Shown: piece after piece, positions 11,043-22,195 of the stretch
Layout: every line of letters begins with the position of its first letter
How positions within the stretch are numbered: position 1 is the first letter of the stretch
Assembly: GCF_026213295.1 (NCBI RefSeq)
Contig: NC_079415.1
Span: forward strand, 26,621,059-26,685,058
Direction: 5' to 3'
Origin: Gadus chalcogrammus
Lineage: Eukaryota; Chordata; Actinopteri; Gadiformes; Gadidae
Length of the DNA stretch: 64,000 bases
Program-made: the position numbers and the translations under genes
The notes under the pieces: generated by a model
Seen by the model: only the letters and a program-made list of their open reading frames with translations
Told to the model about the DNA's origin: nothing
The model's database searches: none

Positions 11043-11892
11043 GTGAGTAAACGGATGCCTTTTTGCATTCTTTGAAGTGTCAGCACATTTTAACTTTTAT
11101 AGCGGGCCGAGCTCAACGTGTTCAGACTGTCGGTCCTGAAGTGTACACAAATGAAAGGCCTACATGTTTTGTTGGATAAGAACAACATAGACGGTGACTT
11201 GCATTCGGGCCGTAAGTGCTTTGATTAAAAAAATATGTTACCAGCGAGAAAATGGATACGGAATTATGGGGGGGACATTATAAATAATTATAAATAATCA
11301 TATAATGCCTAGCTTACAAAACTGATCTCCATAACTTTTTCAGTGTTGTTGTCATTTTCACAAACCAACCTATACTTAAAACAGTCACTAAGACGGAACC
11401 GTAATAAATATAACTAGAAAATCGATTTCCTGCAGAAAATGTGGTGAGTGCTGTAGTACAAAGTGAGGTTGAAAATATGTTCATAAAGCCACATAGATTA
11501 AGACGTAAAGAAACATTAAATGGCTTAAATCAAGTGAAGTGAGCCTGAATGGAGTAGGCCTAAACAATGTAAACATGCACACCATTTAAAACATTTTAAA
11601 TGGTTGGAAACAAATAAAGTGACAGCTGAATGAAAAGCCCAAAGCATTGCTAAAAATGTAAAATAAATTGAACTGAAGAATCTGAAAGGTCAAATGTATT
11701 GCCCTGGACTGCTGAAAAATCTGAAAGGTCAAATGTATTGCAGTAGCCTTGGTATACCCATGCTGCCTTGCGCAGGATTTCATTTTGCGCTGCCAGGCAG
11801 CCTTGATTACCATGGATCCGATTTTCGCCTGAGATAGGGAAACAATCACAGAACGGAGAGGGACGGCAAGACGATGACGTCATTGTGACACA
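11043..11892. other. Noncoding, intron-like
   Basis: AT-rich unique sequence. A direct repeat of about 25 bp (AAATCTGAAAGGTCAAATGT-type) occurs near 11680-11737. No gene is supported. Confidence 0.4.
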
Positions 11893-12423
11893 CCGAGGCT
11901 CAGGGGTGGACTGGGACAAAAATTCAGCCCTGGCATTTTCTGTCCAGACCAGCCCACTACATTATCAGCACTAGGGGTGGGACGAGACGAACGGGAAGAA
12001 CCCTGTATGTACTTTATTAAAACAATTTAATCAAGTAAATACATCCGAATAATAGTACAGCACTGCAAATAGCAGTTGTTGCTTTTTTTTTCAAGTTTCT
12101 CTTTGTGTCTCTTGTGCTGCTGACAAGAAAGGCATGAAACCTGAACAGGAAGTTAACAGACATCCTGTGGTCGCTGCATCTCAAACCCCCATATCTACAT
12201 ATCTACAAAACCCTTGTTAAATATCACACTTGATCCAACGCTAAATTCTCTCTTGCAGTTTTTAGTCTGTGAATGTGAAAATCTTTTGGTTTAAGCCCAG
12301 CATTAGTTAAAACCAGCCTCTGACAATAATAACAAAATATCCTGACAAATAATCTAAATAGAACATATTACAGAGAGTAGCAGCATTAGAGCTGAAACTC
12401 ATTTGTTTCAACTGTGACTCAGT

Positions 12424-12593
12424 CATTGTGAAACCATAAATAGAGAATTGAAGGTTTTTTATCTGTAGCTGCGAGAAAAAGTCTAAGAATTAATTACAGG
12501 TCTGAACAGATATGCATTCTCATATTAGACATTAGACTTTTTCACACAGCTATAGATAAAAACAAAAAATATCAATTCTCTATTTATGGTTTA
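12424..12593. repeat. Hairpin MITE-like inverted repeat, arms of about 55 bp
   Basis: CCATAAATAGAGAATTGA near 12431 and its inverse TCAATTCTCTATTTATGG near 12575-12592 bound a structure whose arms also share an AAAAAGTCTAA block. The insert between the arms is about 45 bp. No clear target duplication was seen. Confidence 0.7.
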
Positions 12594-12954
12594 TCTATAT
12601 ATTGCCCTACTTCCTCGTCCGCAGCCAGCCAGCTACACTAATTCAACCAAATTCATGACCTGCAAGAAACAGCAAACAGAACTTGTACTCAGTATCTGTG
12701 TACTGAGTGACAAGTATATGTAGCCATGTAGACTTTTTGTGACGGAGTGACACTTGGTGAACAAATGTATCTGTCATGAAGGATGACTTAAGTCTCAAAA
12801 GAGCCCAGACCTACCTGCATAACTGTTAATTGAACTTAAAAGAAATGCAGATGTTTGAAATTAAAATCATCAATATGAAAATCTTCAACCAGGAAATAAA
12901 CCTTTGTTTCAATCTGAGACGAAACATGTTGCATAGTAAACTTGCAAAGTCAAG

Positions 12955-12990
12955 ATGAATCTCTCTCTCTCTCTCCCCCTCTCTCTCCCC

Positions 12991-13023
<33 letters not shown>

Positions 13024-13095
13024 CTCTCCTCTCTCTCTCCCTCTCCTCTCTCTCTCCTCCCTCTCTCCTCTCTCTCCTCCCTCTCTCCTCTCTCT

Positions 13096-13130
<35 letters not shown>
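12955..13130. repeat. (CT)n microsatellite
   Basis: A pyrimidine-only tract of CT with CCT and CCCT interruptions. Serine/leucine-rich frames here are not genes. Confidence 0.98.
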
Positions 13131-13131
<1 letters not shown>

Positions 13132-14143
13132 GAACTTATATTAGGTCAGGAAAACCTGTTTGACAGGAGATGATGGTAGCAGAGAATATAAAGAGCCATT
13201 TATGAATTACCAATTGTCATTTTATCACACATGTTTTCTTCACATAACCTTTAAACATACACATATTGCATTCCTCTCACCACATGTAATAGTCATCACC
13301 TCAGTAAACAATAAATTAATTGAAGATTACAATAAATTCAATGGCAAATATTGCAAATTAAACGAATTATTTCCTTACTTGTATTTTGTGCTAAAACAAA
13401 GTATCTCATCTGTATTTACAATACAGCATGGTTCTGCATCTCCATTTACAGCTAGTTAGTCCATGTCAATGTTTACTGATGCTATGGCAACAAGAGACTG
13501 CTGACGTTAGAAGCTGTTAGCTACCTTAACTAAATCATCTGAACAATAATACCCATAATATCACAATTCGGCATATTTAAACAAAATCACCACAACTACC
13601 AACAGTCACAGCCCTTCAACTCTGGGCTAATATGTTGTCACAAGTATGCAGTTAATTAGGTCACATCACATTCAATGTAAAACGTTTTGTTTTGGACATG
13701 TGATGCAGCCTAGCTAGCCCCAGGCTAACGTTACTTGTGTTGACCCCGGCACCAAATAGGTCTGTACAATTTGAACATTTAGCAGCTTCCACCTCCAGAG
13801 AGTCGCAGTTTTCTTACGCTTATCCATTTTCAGCTCCCTCCCGACTCCCACGACTCCGCCCGCGCCATGAGGTCCCGCTGGTTTGTGTTGTGATTGACAG
13901 CACTGTTAGGGCTCTCTGAGCCCAGCCCATGATTGATTGACAATGACAAACATAGACCAATAATATGCGTCGATGCTGGCCACACACTGCTAGCTCTCTG
14001 TTGCCCATTGGCCGCACAATTGGAGGGAATTTAGAGAGAGAGAAAAAAAAAAACATAGCGGACCAGACCGGCCCACATTGGGTCAACGGCCCACCGGGAC
14101 GATGCCCGGTATGCCAGATGGCCAGTCCACCCCTGCCGAGGCT

Positions 14144-15576
14144 AGTAGTATACGGATACAAAATGGCAGCATACGCGTTACCTTTCGATGCAGAGTGTTC
14201 TAAGTAGTTTAGAACGCAAGTTATTTTGAAAAAATAAAACTCTTTCATTACCAAGAAGGATGTCTTTGCCCTCCTACAAACAGGCTTGATTGGCTATGAG
14301 CTACGTACAGACTCATATGATAGACATTCGTAGCGCCCAATAAACGGCTCCGGGCAATCGTAAACCACGCCTCAAACACGGAGAAGGGTCCATCTGCAGG
14401 CTTGGGCGTTTCCGTCATGATACAAGAACGCCCTTTAGGCCTCCTGGTAGCGTTTCATCGACAAATCACGAAGTGTTTCGAAAGGCATACTGGGTTTCGC
14501 CAGGCATACTGCGAAGCACAGTCGCAACTTAAGGCATACTATGCTTTCCTTCCTTAATGGCAATTTTACCTCTCTCATTAGATTTAGCAATCATGGAGCC
14601 CCCACTTGGCTAACGTTCTAACGTTCTATGCTACCCATACTTACTACTAGATCTTATTTTGAACTTCTGTTTGAGAAAATCTAACTAGCGAATGTTCCGG
14701 ATGTTGACTGCCGTGCGAAGAAGAAGGGGTTTGGTGTTGACGGTGAATGTTAGGCCGGTTTATAGCAGAGTTTCCGTTGTACGGTTATTACCGGACAATG
14801 GAAAAAATGAGGAGGATCGAAAATTCTAAATGTCCCCGGTCAGAATGACCAATGGAAATAATTCTCTGCACAATTTGAATTGTGTTTAAATGTGCTACAG
14901 AATCAATTTGTTTAGCCAATTCATGCTAAACAATGAGGGTTTTGATTGACCCGACCCTGCCCGCCGATATTTCCCTCCACTATCCTTGAGCCGGTTCGGG
15001 CCGGGCCTTTGATCGAGCACTTTTGTTTTTGTTATCATTGCTTTATTGGCCCAATCTGAGGAGAAATCTATGCCATAAACAGAAATATATAGGCCTTTAT
15101 ACACAGGTCTTCTCAATTCCGTGGAACGCTCCGTTCACTTGCATGGGTAGTCCGGTAACTTGTCAACCCCAGATTCTTCCGTTGGTAAGCGACGTCAATG
15201 TCTTTGGCGGACTATTTCACTGCTGATCAACACTACGAATGCTGGTAACGAATAAATTGTAAAAAGACACATCATGGGAAGTTATTTTCCAAATAAGATT
15301 TGAAAAGCTTTGGAAGTTTATTTACAACACTATTTACATTGTTTCGGAGTAGTACACTTTGACATTTTAATACAGTTCAGCGAGAAAGGCGACTCATCTC
15401 AATGTAGATTGAGATGAGGTCTGGCGTTAGCCAGGCTAGTATTGCAGTGCACTGCTAAAAACTTAGAATATGAAATCGAAAATTGACAAACGCTGAATTG
15501 CCATACCTGAAGAAGCGAAGCTGAAATGCATTGTTACGAAAGCTGGAAGCTAAAATGTAATACTGTCAAAGCTGGA
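14144..15576. other. Noncoding, no gene found
   Basis: Unique sequence. A segment near 14750-14850 (GTTTATAGCAGAGTTTCCGT and onward) resembles a transposon head, but no paired terminus was found. Confidence 0.35.
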
Positions 15577-15745
15577 AGATAGTAGTAGTACTGGTACTAG
15601 CTGTAGCAGTAGTAATGGTAGTAGTAGTAGTAGATTTTAAGTAGTAGTAGTAGTAGCTGAAGTAGAAGTGGTAGTAGTATTAGCTGAAGTAGAAGTATTA
15701 GCAGTAGTTCTAGTCGCTGAAGTAATAGAGGTACTAGCTGCACAA
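15577..15745. repeat. (TAG)n microsatellite, imperfect
   Basis: Imperfect TAG/GTA trinucleotide array. Confidence 0.9.
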
Positions 15746-15879
15746 ACGATATGCCTTCTGAAAGGTATTGTATTGAATGATGTTTGTAGAAAGAATTATA
15801 ATAATCCCGCCATTTTCTTTTTTTAAGCCAGCCGAAATTGTATGTATCCACCTAATGCTAATCTTTTCTGCCTAACGTT

Positions 15880-16000
15880 ATTAAAAGTAGTCCAGTTGGG
15901 CGGGAAAATCTCCAGATCTGGCAACGCTGCCTGAAAGCCATAAAAAGTAGTCCTATTGAGCGAGAAAAAACTACCCAATCTGGCAACACTGCCTGCACGT
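15880..16000. repeat. Tandem duplication, unit of about 70 bp
   Basis: AAAAGTAGTCCAGTTGGGCG (from about 15884) and AAAAGTAGTCCTATTGAGCG (from about 15942) begin two copies of a unit that also contains ATCTGGCAACRCTGCCTG. Confidence 0.7.
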
Positions 16001-16065
16001 CCTTGCGCTCTAACCTCAGCGTAAAACAATGAGACCAATTGAGGAAGGAGATAGGTCCCAAGCAA

Positions 16066-16844
16066 ATTGAGCTTCCCCAAAATGCGCTGTTTTGGTGTCT
16101 GTAGCTATAATGCAAATGAGGAGGAGTGAGGCGGGTCAAGGAGGAGGGTGGGGGTGTGGCCCTGAGCAGCTTGCAGCCGCGGTACCAGGCGCTCTGTTTA
16201 CAATGGATGTATCGCACTGGCGAGGCGCACACAGCCATTAGCCGTGTTCTGTAAATATTCTAGAACACACGGGAGTCCTGGAGCTCTATATCTAAATATT
16301 CATATAGCCTACATAGATATCTATCATATAATATATATTATCACGGCCAAAAGCTGTGTGAGCCGATATTATGAATCTGAAACGACCGCGTTGGCTTCTC
16401 CGACGTTCCTGGTTCTTCCACGTCCACATCAATGTGAAGTAGACTGAACCGCGACAAGGAGGAGAAAGGGATTGTTGCCGGCAGCGCTTAGGCACCTCCG
16501 CCTCCGGCGGTGGTCCCTCAGCGGGGCTCAAGCGGGAGACATTCGCCGCCAACAATCCCTTTCTCCTCCATGTCGTGGTTCATGTTCTTGAGGGAGTCAA
16601 GCCAAAGTTCCTTCCCCCCAATTCATTCTTAACCTTGGCTGAGATAACCCCCACTACGAGTCTCGTTGTAGAAATACCAGAGACGAGAGTCCGACGTGTT
16701 ATGCGCCATAACACCAAAAGCAGAACGGTTATCCAAATAACAAGGAAGTGTACAACACGTTACAGTCCTGGAGCTCTATATCTAAATAATATCATATAAT
16801 ACATAGATATCTATATCATATAATACATATTATCACGGACAAAA
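16066..16844. mobile_element. TTAA foldback transposon (copy 2), truncated, running into the gap
   Basis: Homologous in reverse to the right part of the 4885-6855 element. It contains the GGGTGTGGCCCTGAGCAGCT region, the TAGATATAGAGCTCCAGGAC-type junctions and the GC-rich centre at about 16453-16575. Its TTAA terminus is missing on the left. On the right it ends at the run of Ns, which suggests the palindrome broke the assembly. Confidence 0.7.
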
Positions 16845-16944
16845 NNNNNNNNNNNNNNNNNNNNNNNNNNNNNNNNNNNNNNNNNNNNNNNNNNNNNNNN
16901 NNNNNNNNNNNNNNNNNNNNNNNNNNNNNNNNNNNNNNNNNNNN
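16845..16944. other. Assembly gap (100 N)
   Basis: Exactly 100 Ns, the convention for a gap of unknown length. The sequence on the two sides belongs to unrelated elements, so an unknown amount of DNA may be missing. Confidence 0.99.
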
Positions 16945-17243
16945 CCGCTTATCCGAGGTCGGTCGCGGGGGAGCAGCTCAAGCAGGGGGCCCCAGACTTC
17001 CCTTTCCCGGGCCACATTGACGCGCTCTGACGGGGGGATCCCGAGGCGTTCCCAGGCCAGTGTTGAGATATAATCTCGCCACCTAGTCCTGGGTCTTCCC
17101 CGAGGTCTCCTCCCCACTGGACGTGCCTGAAACACCTCCCAAGGAAGGCGCCCAGTGGGCATCCTTACCAGATGCCCGAACCACTTCAGCTGACTCCTTT
17201 CTAAGTAAAGGAGCAGCGGCTCTAATCCGAGGTGGTATGTGCG
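16945..17243 (-). pseudogene. LINE reverse-transcriptase ORF, C-terminal tail
   Basis: The - strand frame encodes WFGHLVRMPTGRLPWEVF, then GRRPRGRPRTRWRDYI and AWERLGIPPSERV. This tail is very common at the end of fish non-LTR retrotransposon polyproteins and is often copied alone because of 5' truncation. No reverse-transcriptase motifs are present on this side of the gap. The frame runs into the Ns. I cannot give the clade. Confidence 0.6.
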
Positions 17244-17422
17244 CCCTTTAAATACCACACAAGATCAGGATGGGGAATTTGTTTCTCTGGTGCTTTCAAT
17301 GCGAAGCCTGGACGTGGAGAGGCATTTCCAGTATTTTCGGATGTCGGCGCCAAAGTTTGATGATCTCCTTTCGCGAGTCATCCGATATCTTCCCGACTCT
17401 CACCAAAACCGGCCCTTGTCTG
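17244..17422 (+). pseudogene. PIF/Harbinger transposase (HARBI1-like) N-terminal fragment
   Basis: The translation contains EFVSLVLSMRSLDVERHFQYF then RMSAPKFDDLLSRV. This matches the N-terminal helix block of HARBI1-like/ALP1-like nucleases in fish (F-x-x-Y/F-FRM-x3-x-FDDLL). The DDE catalytic core is absent, and coding similarity ends about 17420. No terminal repeats were found. Confidence 0.6.
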
Positions 17423-17706
17423 GGAGCAGCTGGCAGATTATTTTTTGCCAGATGCTGGCGTGTTTCCCCACCAGTACAATGTGCTACGATTGGGTATGCG
17501 CTCTGACCAATAAATGTATATACATTGGTCACTTATGACTTTTGATTAATTAGTTATCACATCACACAAGTTAACTTATTTGGTTTACGTCAAACTCATT
17601 CATTCATATCCATATAAAATGTTTACACAACGAGCTACTGCCTTGACAGATTAATGAATTATTTAAGTGTATTTAAGTGTAGGCCTATAGCCAAAGCTAT
17701 AGCGCT

Positions 17707-17736
17707 ATTTCTGTGGACAGCGCTGTCCACAGAAAT
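17707..17736. repeat. Perfect 30-bp palindrome
   Basis: ATTTCTGTGGACAGC (17707-17721) is followed immediately by its exact reverse complement (17722-17736) with no loop. Confidence 0.95.
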
Positions 17737-18108
17737 TATATGGTAGGAAACATTATTAGAGAAAAGGGGTTTATTTATCAAATACAGAAACTTGACCCAC
17801 CATACACGCACACATTTTTCATTCACTACACACTAGGGGTGAAACGGATCAGTGTGTCCACGGTTCGGTTCAGATAACCGTTTTGGGCCTCGGTTTCGGA
17901 TACGGTTCGGATTAGGTTCATGTCCGTGGTAGTAAAAAGGCAGACTTTTTTTTGACGGAGGGTTTGGGGGAGAAACACAAAAATTAATGAGACCCACAGG
18001 CTATTTGCAATGTGTTAATTGACTGCAATCAGACAACTTGCAAGGCTTTTTTGTGCAATAAATTTTCCCCTACATGCATTTGAAAACATGGTGCACTGAC
18101 ACATGTAA

Positions 18109-18223
18109 GGGATAACGGCCGACGAGGCTTAGAACTCTGGCGACGAGCGCAGCATGAAGCCAGAGTTGCCTCTACCTGTCCATTATTTCCATCGAACCGG
18201 TCGACCTCGAAGGCCGTTATCCC
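18109..18223. repeat. Short inverted repeat, 19-bp arms (17 of 19)
   Basis: Arms at 18109-18127 and 18205-18223 bracket 77 bp that contains a second small pair (AACTCTGG/CCAGAGTT). This is a MITE-like fold, but no target duplication was identified. Confidence 0.7.
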
Positions 18224-19353
18224 GCTTATCACCCGTTTTTATCTCCCGTATATTTAGAATATAATTGTATCAATTACTTTCTTTAAATTTAGGAATCGTG
18301 CGCTTGAACTTCAGAAAACAACCTATTACAGCTACCTCATTGGCTCGGGCAGCACTGGAGAGAATGCACACCCCTTCGTATCGGATGTAGGCTACAGTAG
18401 GCAAAATACGCTACATAAGGCAATGCCTTCATGAAACCGAAATCCGCGGATCTCCAGAATGCTCCGAACTGTGGTAAAGGAACCGAACGGATGCGGATAC
18501 AATTCGAATCCGCTGCAGGCCTACTACACACTCACGCTTTCAAATTTCATTCACTCAAAGAGGCTACTGAACTTATGTTTCACACAGAACATGAACACCT
18601 ATGTTTCATACAGAACGTGAACACAAAACATTACGTAATTAATTCAAATAGGCTAACACTAAAACAAATAAGGCCAGTAATAGAACGAATATCGGGTGAC
18701 AAGAAGATCATTAAAATGGCTCACAATCACGCATCAGCTGTTTGATGTCGAGCATCAAAATAGGACTTTGCCCCTGTGGAAGGGTTCGCATAAATTGGCA
18801 CAGGTAATTAATAAAAGAGACGTGAATGTCATTCTTATCACGTTCCCGCATCCTCTCATATGTTCTTCCTCTCATATGTTCACCGACAACGCATAGTATT
18901 GCATGGATCGGCGTGTCGCGTATCAAAAATTGGGAGGACGCGTTTTGCTACGTGTTGACGCATAATGGCGGCCCTAAGGTGCTGCAACTTCTCCCTGTAA
19001 ACAGCATCCGATACCCAGTGGCGGGCCGTACTATTAGGCAAACCAGGCATTTGTCTGGAGCCCCAGGCCCCATAGAAGGTTTTTGGGGCCCCCAAAATGC
19101 CCCAATGCATATATTTTGTCCCCATATTTATTATTTTTTTATTATACTCATCACAATAGTAGCATCGGGATGTCTAATTACTCATATTTTGACGATCTTT
19201 CCTTGTGCACCCCCCTTCAGTCTGCACTACATGGACTATTCCATGTTAAGCGCATCACGCTCATCACGCGTATGCAGAAATGATGTCAAATTCAAAACAG
19301 TAAGCGGTAAGAGAGAGAGAGAGAAATCGAGTGAGACATAAATCGAGTGAAAC

Positions 19354-20058
19354 ATGAAGCGATCGTACGAAAGCGGGTCATATAAAAAGAAGAAGAAAGA
19401 CCAAAGGCAGGACCTGCTTTCAAAGCTGCCAAAGCTATCCAGCTTTTTTACAGCCACCGCAGTGTTAGCGGGACCGCGTCGGCGGCTCAAGAGCAGCCGT
19501 CAACGTCGTTTGCTCTCACGTTACTGCTCCTTTCATTCCAAGTGGCTCTGGCTCAGCCAGCAGCGATGCTAATGACGTGTGTCAACAAACTGACGGAGAT
19601 GATGCACAACTGGTAGTGAAAATTGCTCATTCTCCTTCTTCCACTTCGGTTATTGAAATTGATGACAATAACGATAACAATGACTGCGAGACATATATTC
19701 TTGTGGATGACCCAGCACTCTGGCCCAAGCTGCTGTGTCTTGGGCAGGCGCACACATATTCTAGTGGATGACCCAGCACTCTGGCCCAAGGGCCGCAGAT
19801 TCACAAAAGCATACACTTACATAGTAACGAAAAATGATGAGAGGGTGAACAGGTCTTGGTTAGTCTAGTGAAAGTGCAGACCGTGTTTTTTGCTTTTGTT
19901 GTTGCCTTTTTGGAAAACAAAAACAACTGAGTGAGGAAGGATTTAAACACTGGAATAACCTTGCAATGTATCTAATCAACCATGAAAGGTCTGAAGAGCA
20001 CAGGAAAAATACTGATAGCTGGAAGCAGCTATCAGTAGGTTTCCAGTAGGTCACAGCA
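19354..20058 (+). pseudogene. hAT transposase N-terminus with TTF-type zinc finger (ZMYM1-like), broken
   Basis: From the ATG at 19354 it reads MKRSYESGSYKKKKKDQRQD and LLSKLPKLSSFF, the usual start of fish zinc finger MYM-type protein 1-like (hAT) proteins. After frame shifts the DPALWP block of the TTF-type zinc finger appears (around 19708-19728). A second DPALWPKGRRF-like copy follows at 19768-19793 because of a local duplication. The EEGFKHWNNL and HERSEEHR blocks are recognisable at about 19935-20005. The RNase-H-like catalytic core is missing. Several frameshifts make it non-functional. Confidence 0.75.
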
Positions 20059-20085
20059 TATAGCTGCTGTGACCTACTCGAAACC
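20038..20085. repeat. Near-perfect hairpin, 21-bp arms with one mismatch, 6-nt loop
   Basis: Arms at 20038-20058 and 20065-20085 pair with one mismatch. The sister hAT copy near 60805-60828 has ordinary sequence here, so the hairpin arose in this copy. A smaller 11-bp hairpin just upstream (20011-20036) is shared by both copies. Confidence 0.85.
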
Positions 20086-21268
20086 CTCAGGTAAATGATG
20101 ACATAAGGTTAACAGTCAGTGTAATGTGTCAACATAACTAATCTTATTGTTTTGTATGTTATTCTCAATTTGTGAATAGATAATTAACATTTGCATGAAA
20201 GAAGGATAGTGACTTTTGTTCATCCCTTGTATGGAGTATCTCATTATGCGACATAAGGTACAATAGACCGGTAGATGCAGGGGCCCCTAAATTACTGTTC
20301 GCCTGGAGCCCCCAAAGGGCTAAGTTCGCCACTGCCGATACCATAGGAACCCGGGTACCAGTGTCCACTTGCATCCGTACTGTTTTGTTTTCCAACAGTG
20401 GTGTGACCCAGTATCCATCATCTCTGTCTCTAACAGCTAAAACATGCACTGTATCTTCATCATCAGAATCTGAATAACTCTGCTCATCCTGTTCATGTTC
20501 CATCTTATTCACTTGTTTTTTCTTGTTTCTTTGGAAGCCACTTCCCTTTGTCTCTGTATTCTGTTTGTGTGTCTGGGTCTTTATCATTTTACAGGCACGT
20601 TCAAAATGGTCTTTCTTACCACAGTTTCGGCAGTCTAAGTCTTTACACCAACACTCTGTTGCCTGGTGTGCTGTATTCCCACGGCGGTAGCAGGGCTTGC
20701 CTGTTGCAGTCATGTTCTTGGACTCAAAAGACAACCTATGCACTTGGGAGGATTCCCCCAGCAGCTGTGCTTCTCGGGCAGCCACCTCCATTGATGTAAT
20801 CTCTATAGCCCTATACAGCGTCAGCTTAGCCTCCGACAACAGTCTTTTTTGGATAGCCTCACTTCGTAGACTACACACCAATCTGTCACGTACGGCGTCA
20901 TTGAGTGAAACTCCAAAAGCACGATGTTCTGATAATCGTTTAAGTACAGCTACGAACCGTGAAACTGATTCCCCCTCTTCTTGGTTTCTTTTGTGGAATC
21001 TGAACCTCTCTGCGATCACCAGTGGCTTAGGGGAGAAGTGATTTCCCAATATTGACACTGATTTCTCATAGGACTAATCCCCTGACTTGGCAGGTTGTAC
21101 TAGACTTCGCAGCAAGTTGAATGTTTTGTATCTCATAACCCTCAAAAATGTGGGCACCACATCTGCAATCTTGTTAGCAAGCACAAAATATCCAAACCTT
21201 TCGGTGTATGTATTCCATGGTTCAGTGTATTCCTCGAATGTCCAATCAGAGCCGCCATTCTGTTTTTG

Positions 21269-21459
21269 TGTTGTTTTTTTTCCTTTCCTTCCTGTGTCTC
21301 TTCACTGCCGGTCTCGTTGTTATGGAGATTCCTTGTTTCCCGCCGCAACTCAGTCCTCTGTTTCCATTCACCCTGCAGTAGCCAGCTAGTAGCCTCACAC
21401 AGCCAGCCACCCGTTCGCGCCATATATTTGCCGAAAATACGTCCCTCCTCGGACTTTCT
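21269..21459 (-). other. Probable Gypsy leader, primer-binding site and 3' end of its 5' LTR
   Basis: Continuing 5' of the gag remnant on the - strand, TGGCGCGAACGGG (near 21416-21428) resembles a tRNA primer-binding site. The sequence beyond it would be the LTR end. The proposed LTR resumes after the 9.9-kb hAT at 31338. This is inference from layout. Confidence 0.4.
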
Positions 21460-22195
21460 AATAACGCTAGGGATGGGAATCGAGAACCGGTTCTTGTTCA
21501 GAACCGGTTCTGAGTCAACCGATTCCTTGGAATCATTAGCAAGCCTGCTTAATGATTCCGCTTATCGGTTCCGGCCGCAGTAAATGCGTCGTGACGTCAC
21601 ACACACGCTGCTTTGATTTGGTTCAGAACGCAGCAAACATGTCGCCGCCGAGGAAGAATCGCATTGTGCGTTCACACCAAACGCGACGGGGCGACAAGAT
21701 CCCATACAAAGTTTACGTAGAGACGCGTATAAGGGCGAGTTTTTCGCGGGAGAAAAACCGATGACAAGTTTTGTCGTGATGACAGCCAATCAGCGTTCAA
21801 CAGCGTGATAACTGAGTGACATGTGTAACGTAACAGCCAATCCGCGTTCAGCCGTCAAACTCAGTGCAGCAGTCCGGGTGAACCGCGGAATGGAGGAGAA
21901 AGTGATTGTTGCAGTTTGCGACTCCCAGAGCTCTATATATAATAGTATATAATATATTATATACTATATTATAATTGTATATATAATATCACGGCCAACA
22001 GCTCTGTCGCCTCCGGATGGCCGTAGCGTGGGGAGCTCTCATAGGGATTGGGCTTCTCTGGGTTTGTTACCGGCATTGCTATGGGTTTCCGGTCTTATGT
22101 GTTCCAACGGTTTATTAGGTAGGCCCATCTAATAAATCTCTGTCTAATCAATGCTTCATTTTGTTTATGTCAGTTTAATTGAATTTGAATGCAAA

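Larger units (their letters stand above)
11901..14135. mobile_element. Non-autonomous hAT element with exact 8-bp target duplication
   Basis: The ends are CAGGGGTGGACTGG and CCAGTCCACCCCTG, exact inverted termini. They are flanked by ccgaggct at 11893-11900 and 14136-14143. The 2.2-kb interior has no transposase. It holds a small hairpin MITE (about 12431-12592) and a long CT microsatellite. Confidence 0.92.
17423..18965. other. Noncoding with palindrome and MITE-like pieces
   Basis: Includes the 30-bp palindrome at 17707-17736. An unpaired hAT-like head starts near 17834 (TAGGGGTGAAACGG, followed by repeated CGGTTCGG-type sequence). A local inverted repeat pairs 18109-18127 with 18205-18223 (GGGATAACGGCC and inverse). 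No gene is supported. Confidence 0.5.
19016..20334 (+). mobile_element. hAT element (ZMYM1/TTF-type family, copy 1), deleted
   Basis: It begins CAGTGGCGGGCCGTACTA and ends AAGTTCGCCACTG, with an exact 8-bp duplication ccgatacc at 19008-19015 and 20335-20342. Another copy lies at 58919-61083. The transposase is reduced to its N-terminal region. The insertion lies in the protease start of a Gypsy remnant. Confidence 0.92.
18966..21268 (-). pseudogene. Ty3/Gypsy gag and start of protease, split by a hAT insertion
   Basis: The - strand reading begins near the ATG at 21265 (MAALIGH). One frameshift and one stop (near 21073) precede an open frame from 21058 down. That frame has a capsid-like region (RFRFHKRNQEEGESVSRF), two CCHC-like knuckles (CYRRGNTAHQATEC, where the second Cys position is Arg; and CRNCGKKDHFERAC) and the protease start MQVDTGT. 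At 20335 a hAT interrupts it. On the far side of that hAT the frame resumes as SDAVYREKLQHLR (down to about 18966) before losing similarity. The rest of pol is gone. This family is usually annotated K02A2.6-like in fish. It is a truncated old copy. Confidence 0.75.

Noticed and set aside
17834..18540. Complete hAT element starting TAGGGGTGAAACGG
   Set aside because: No matching right terminus or 8-bp duplication could be found.
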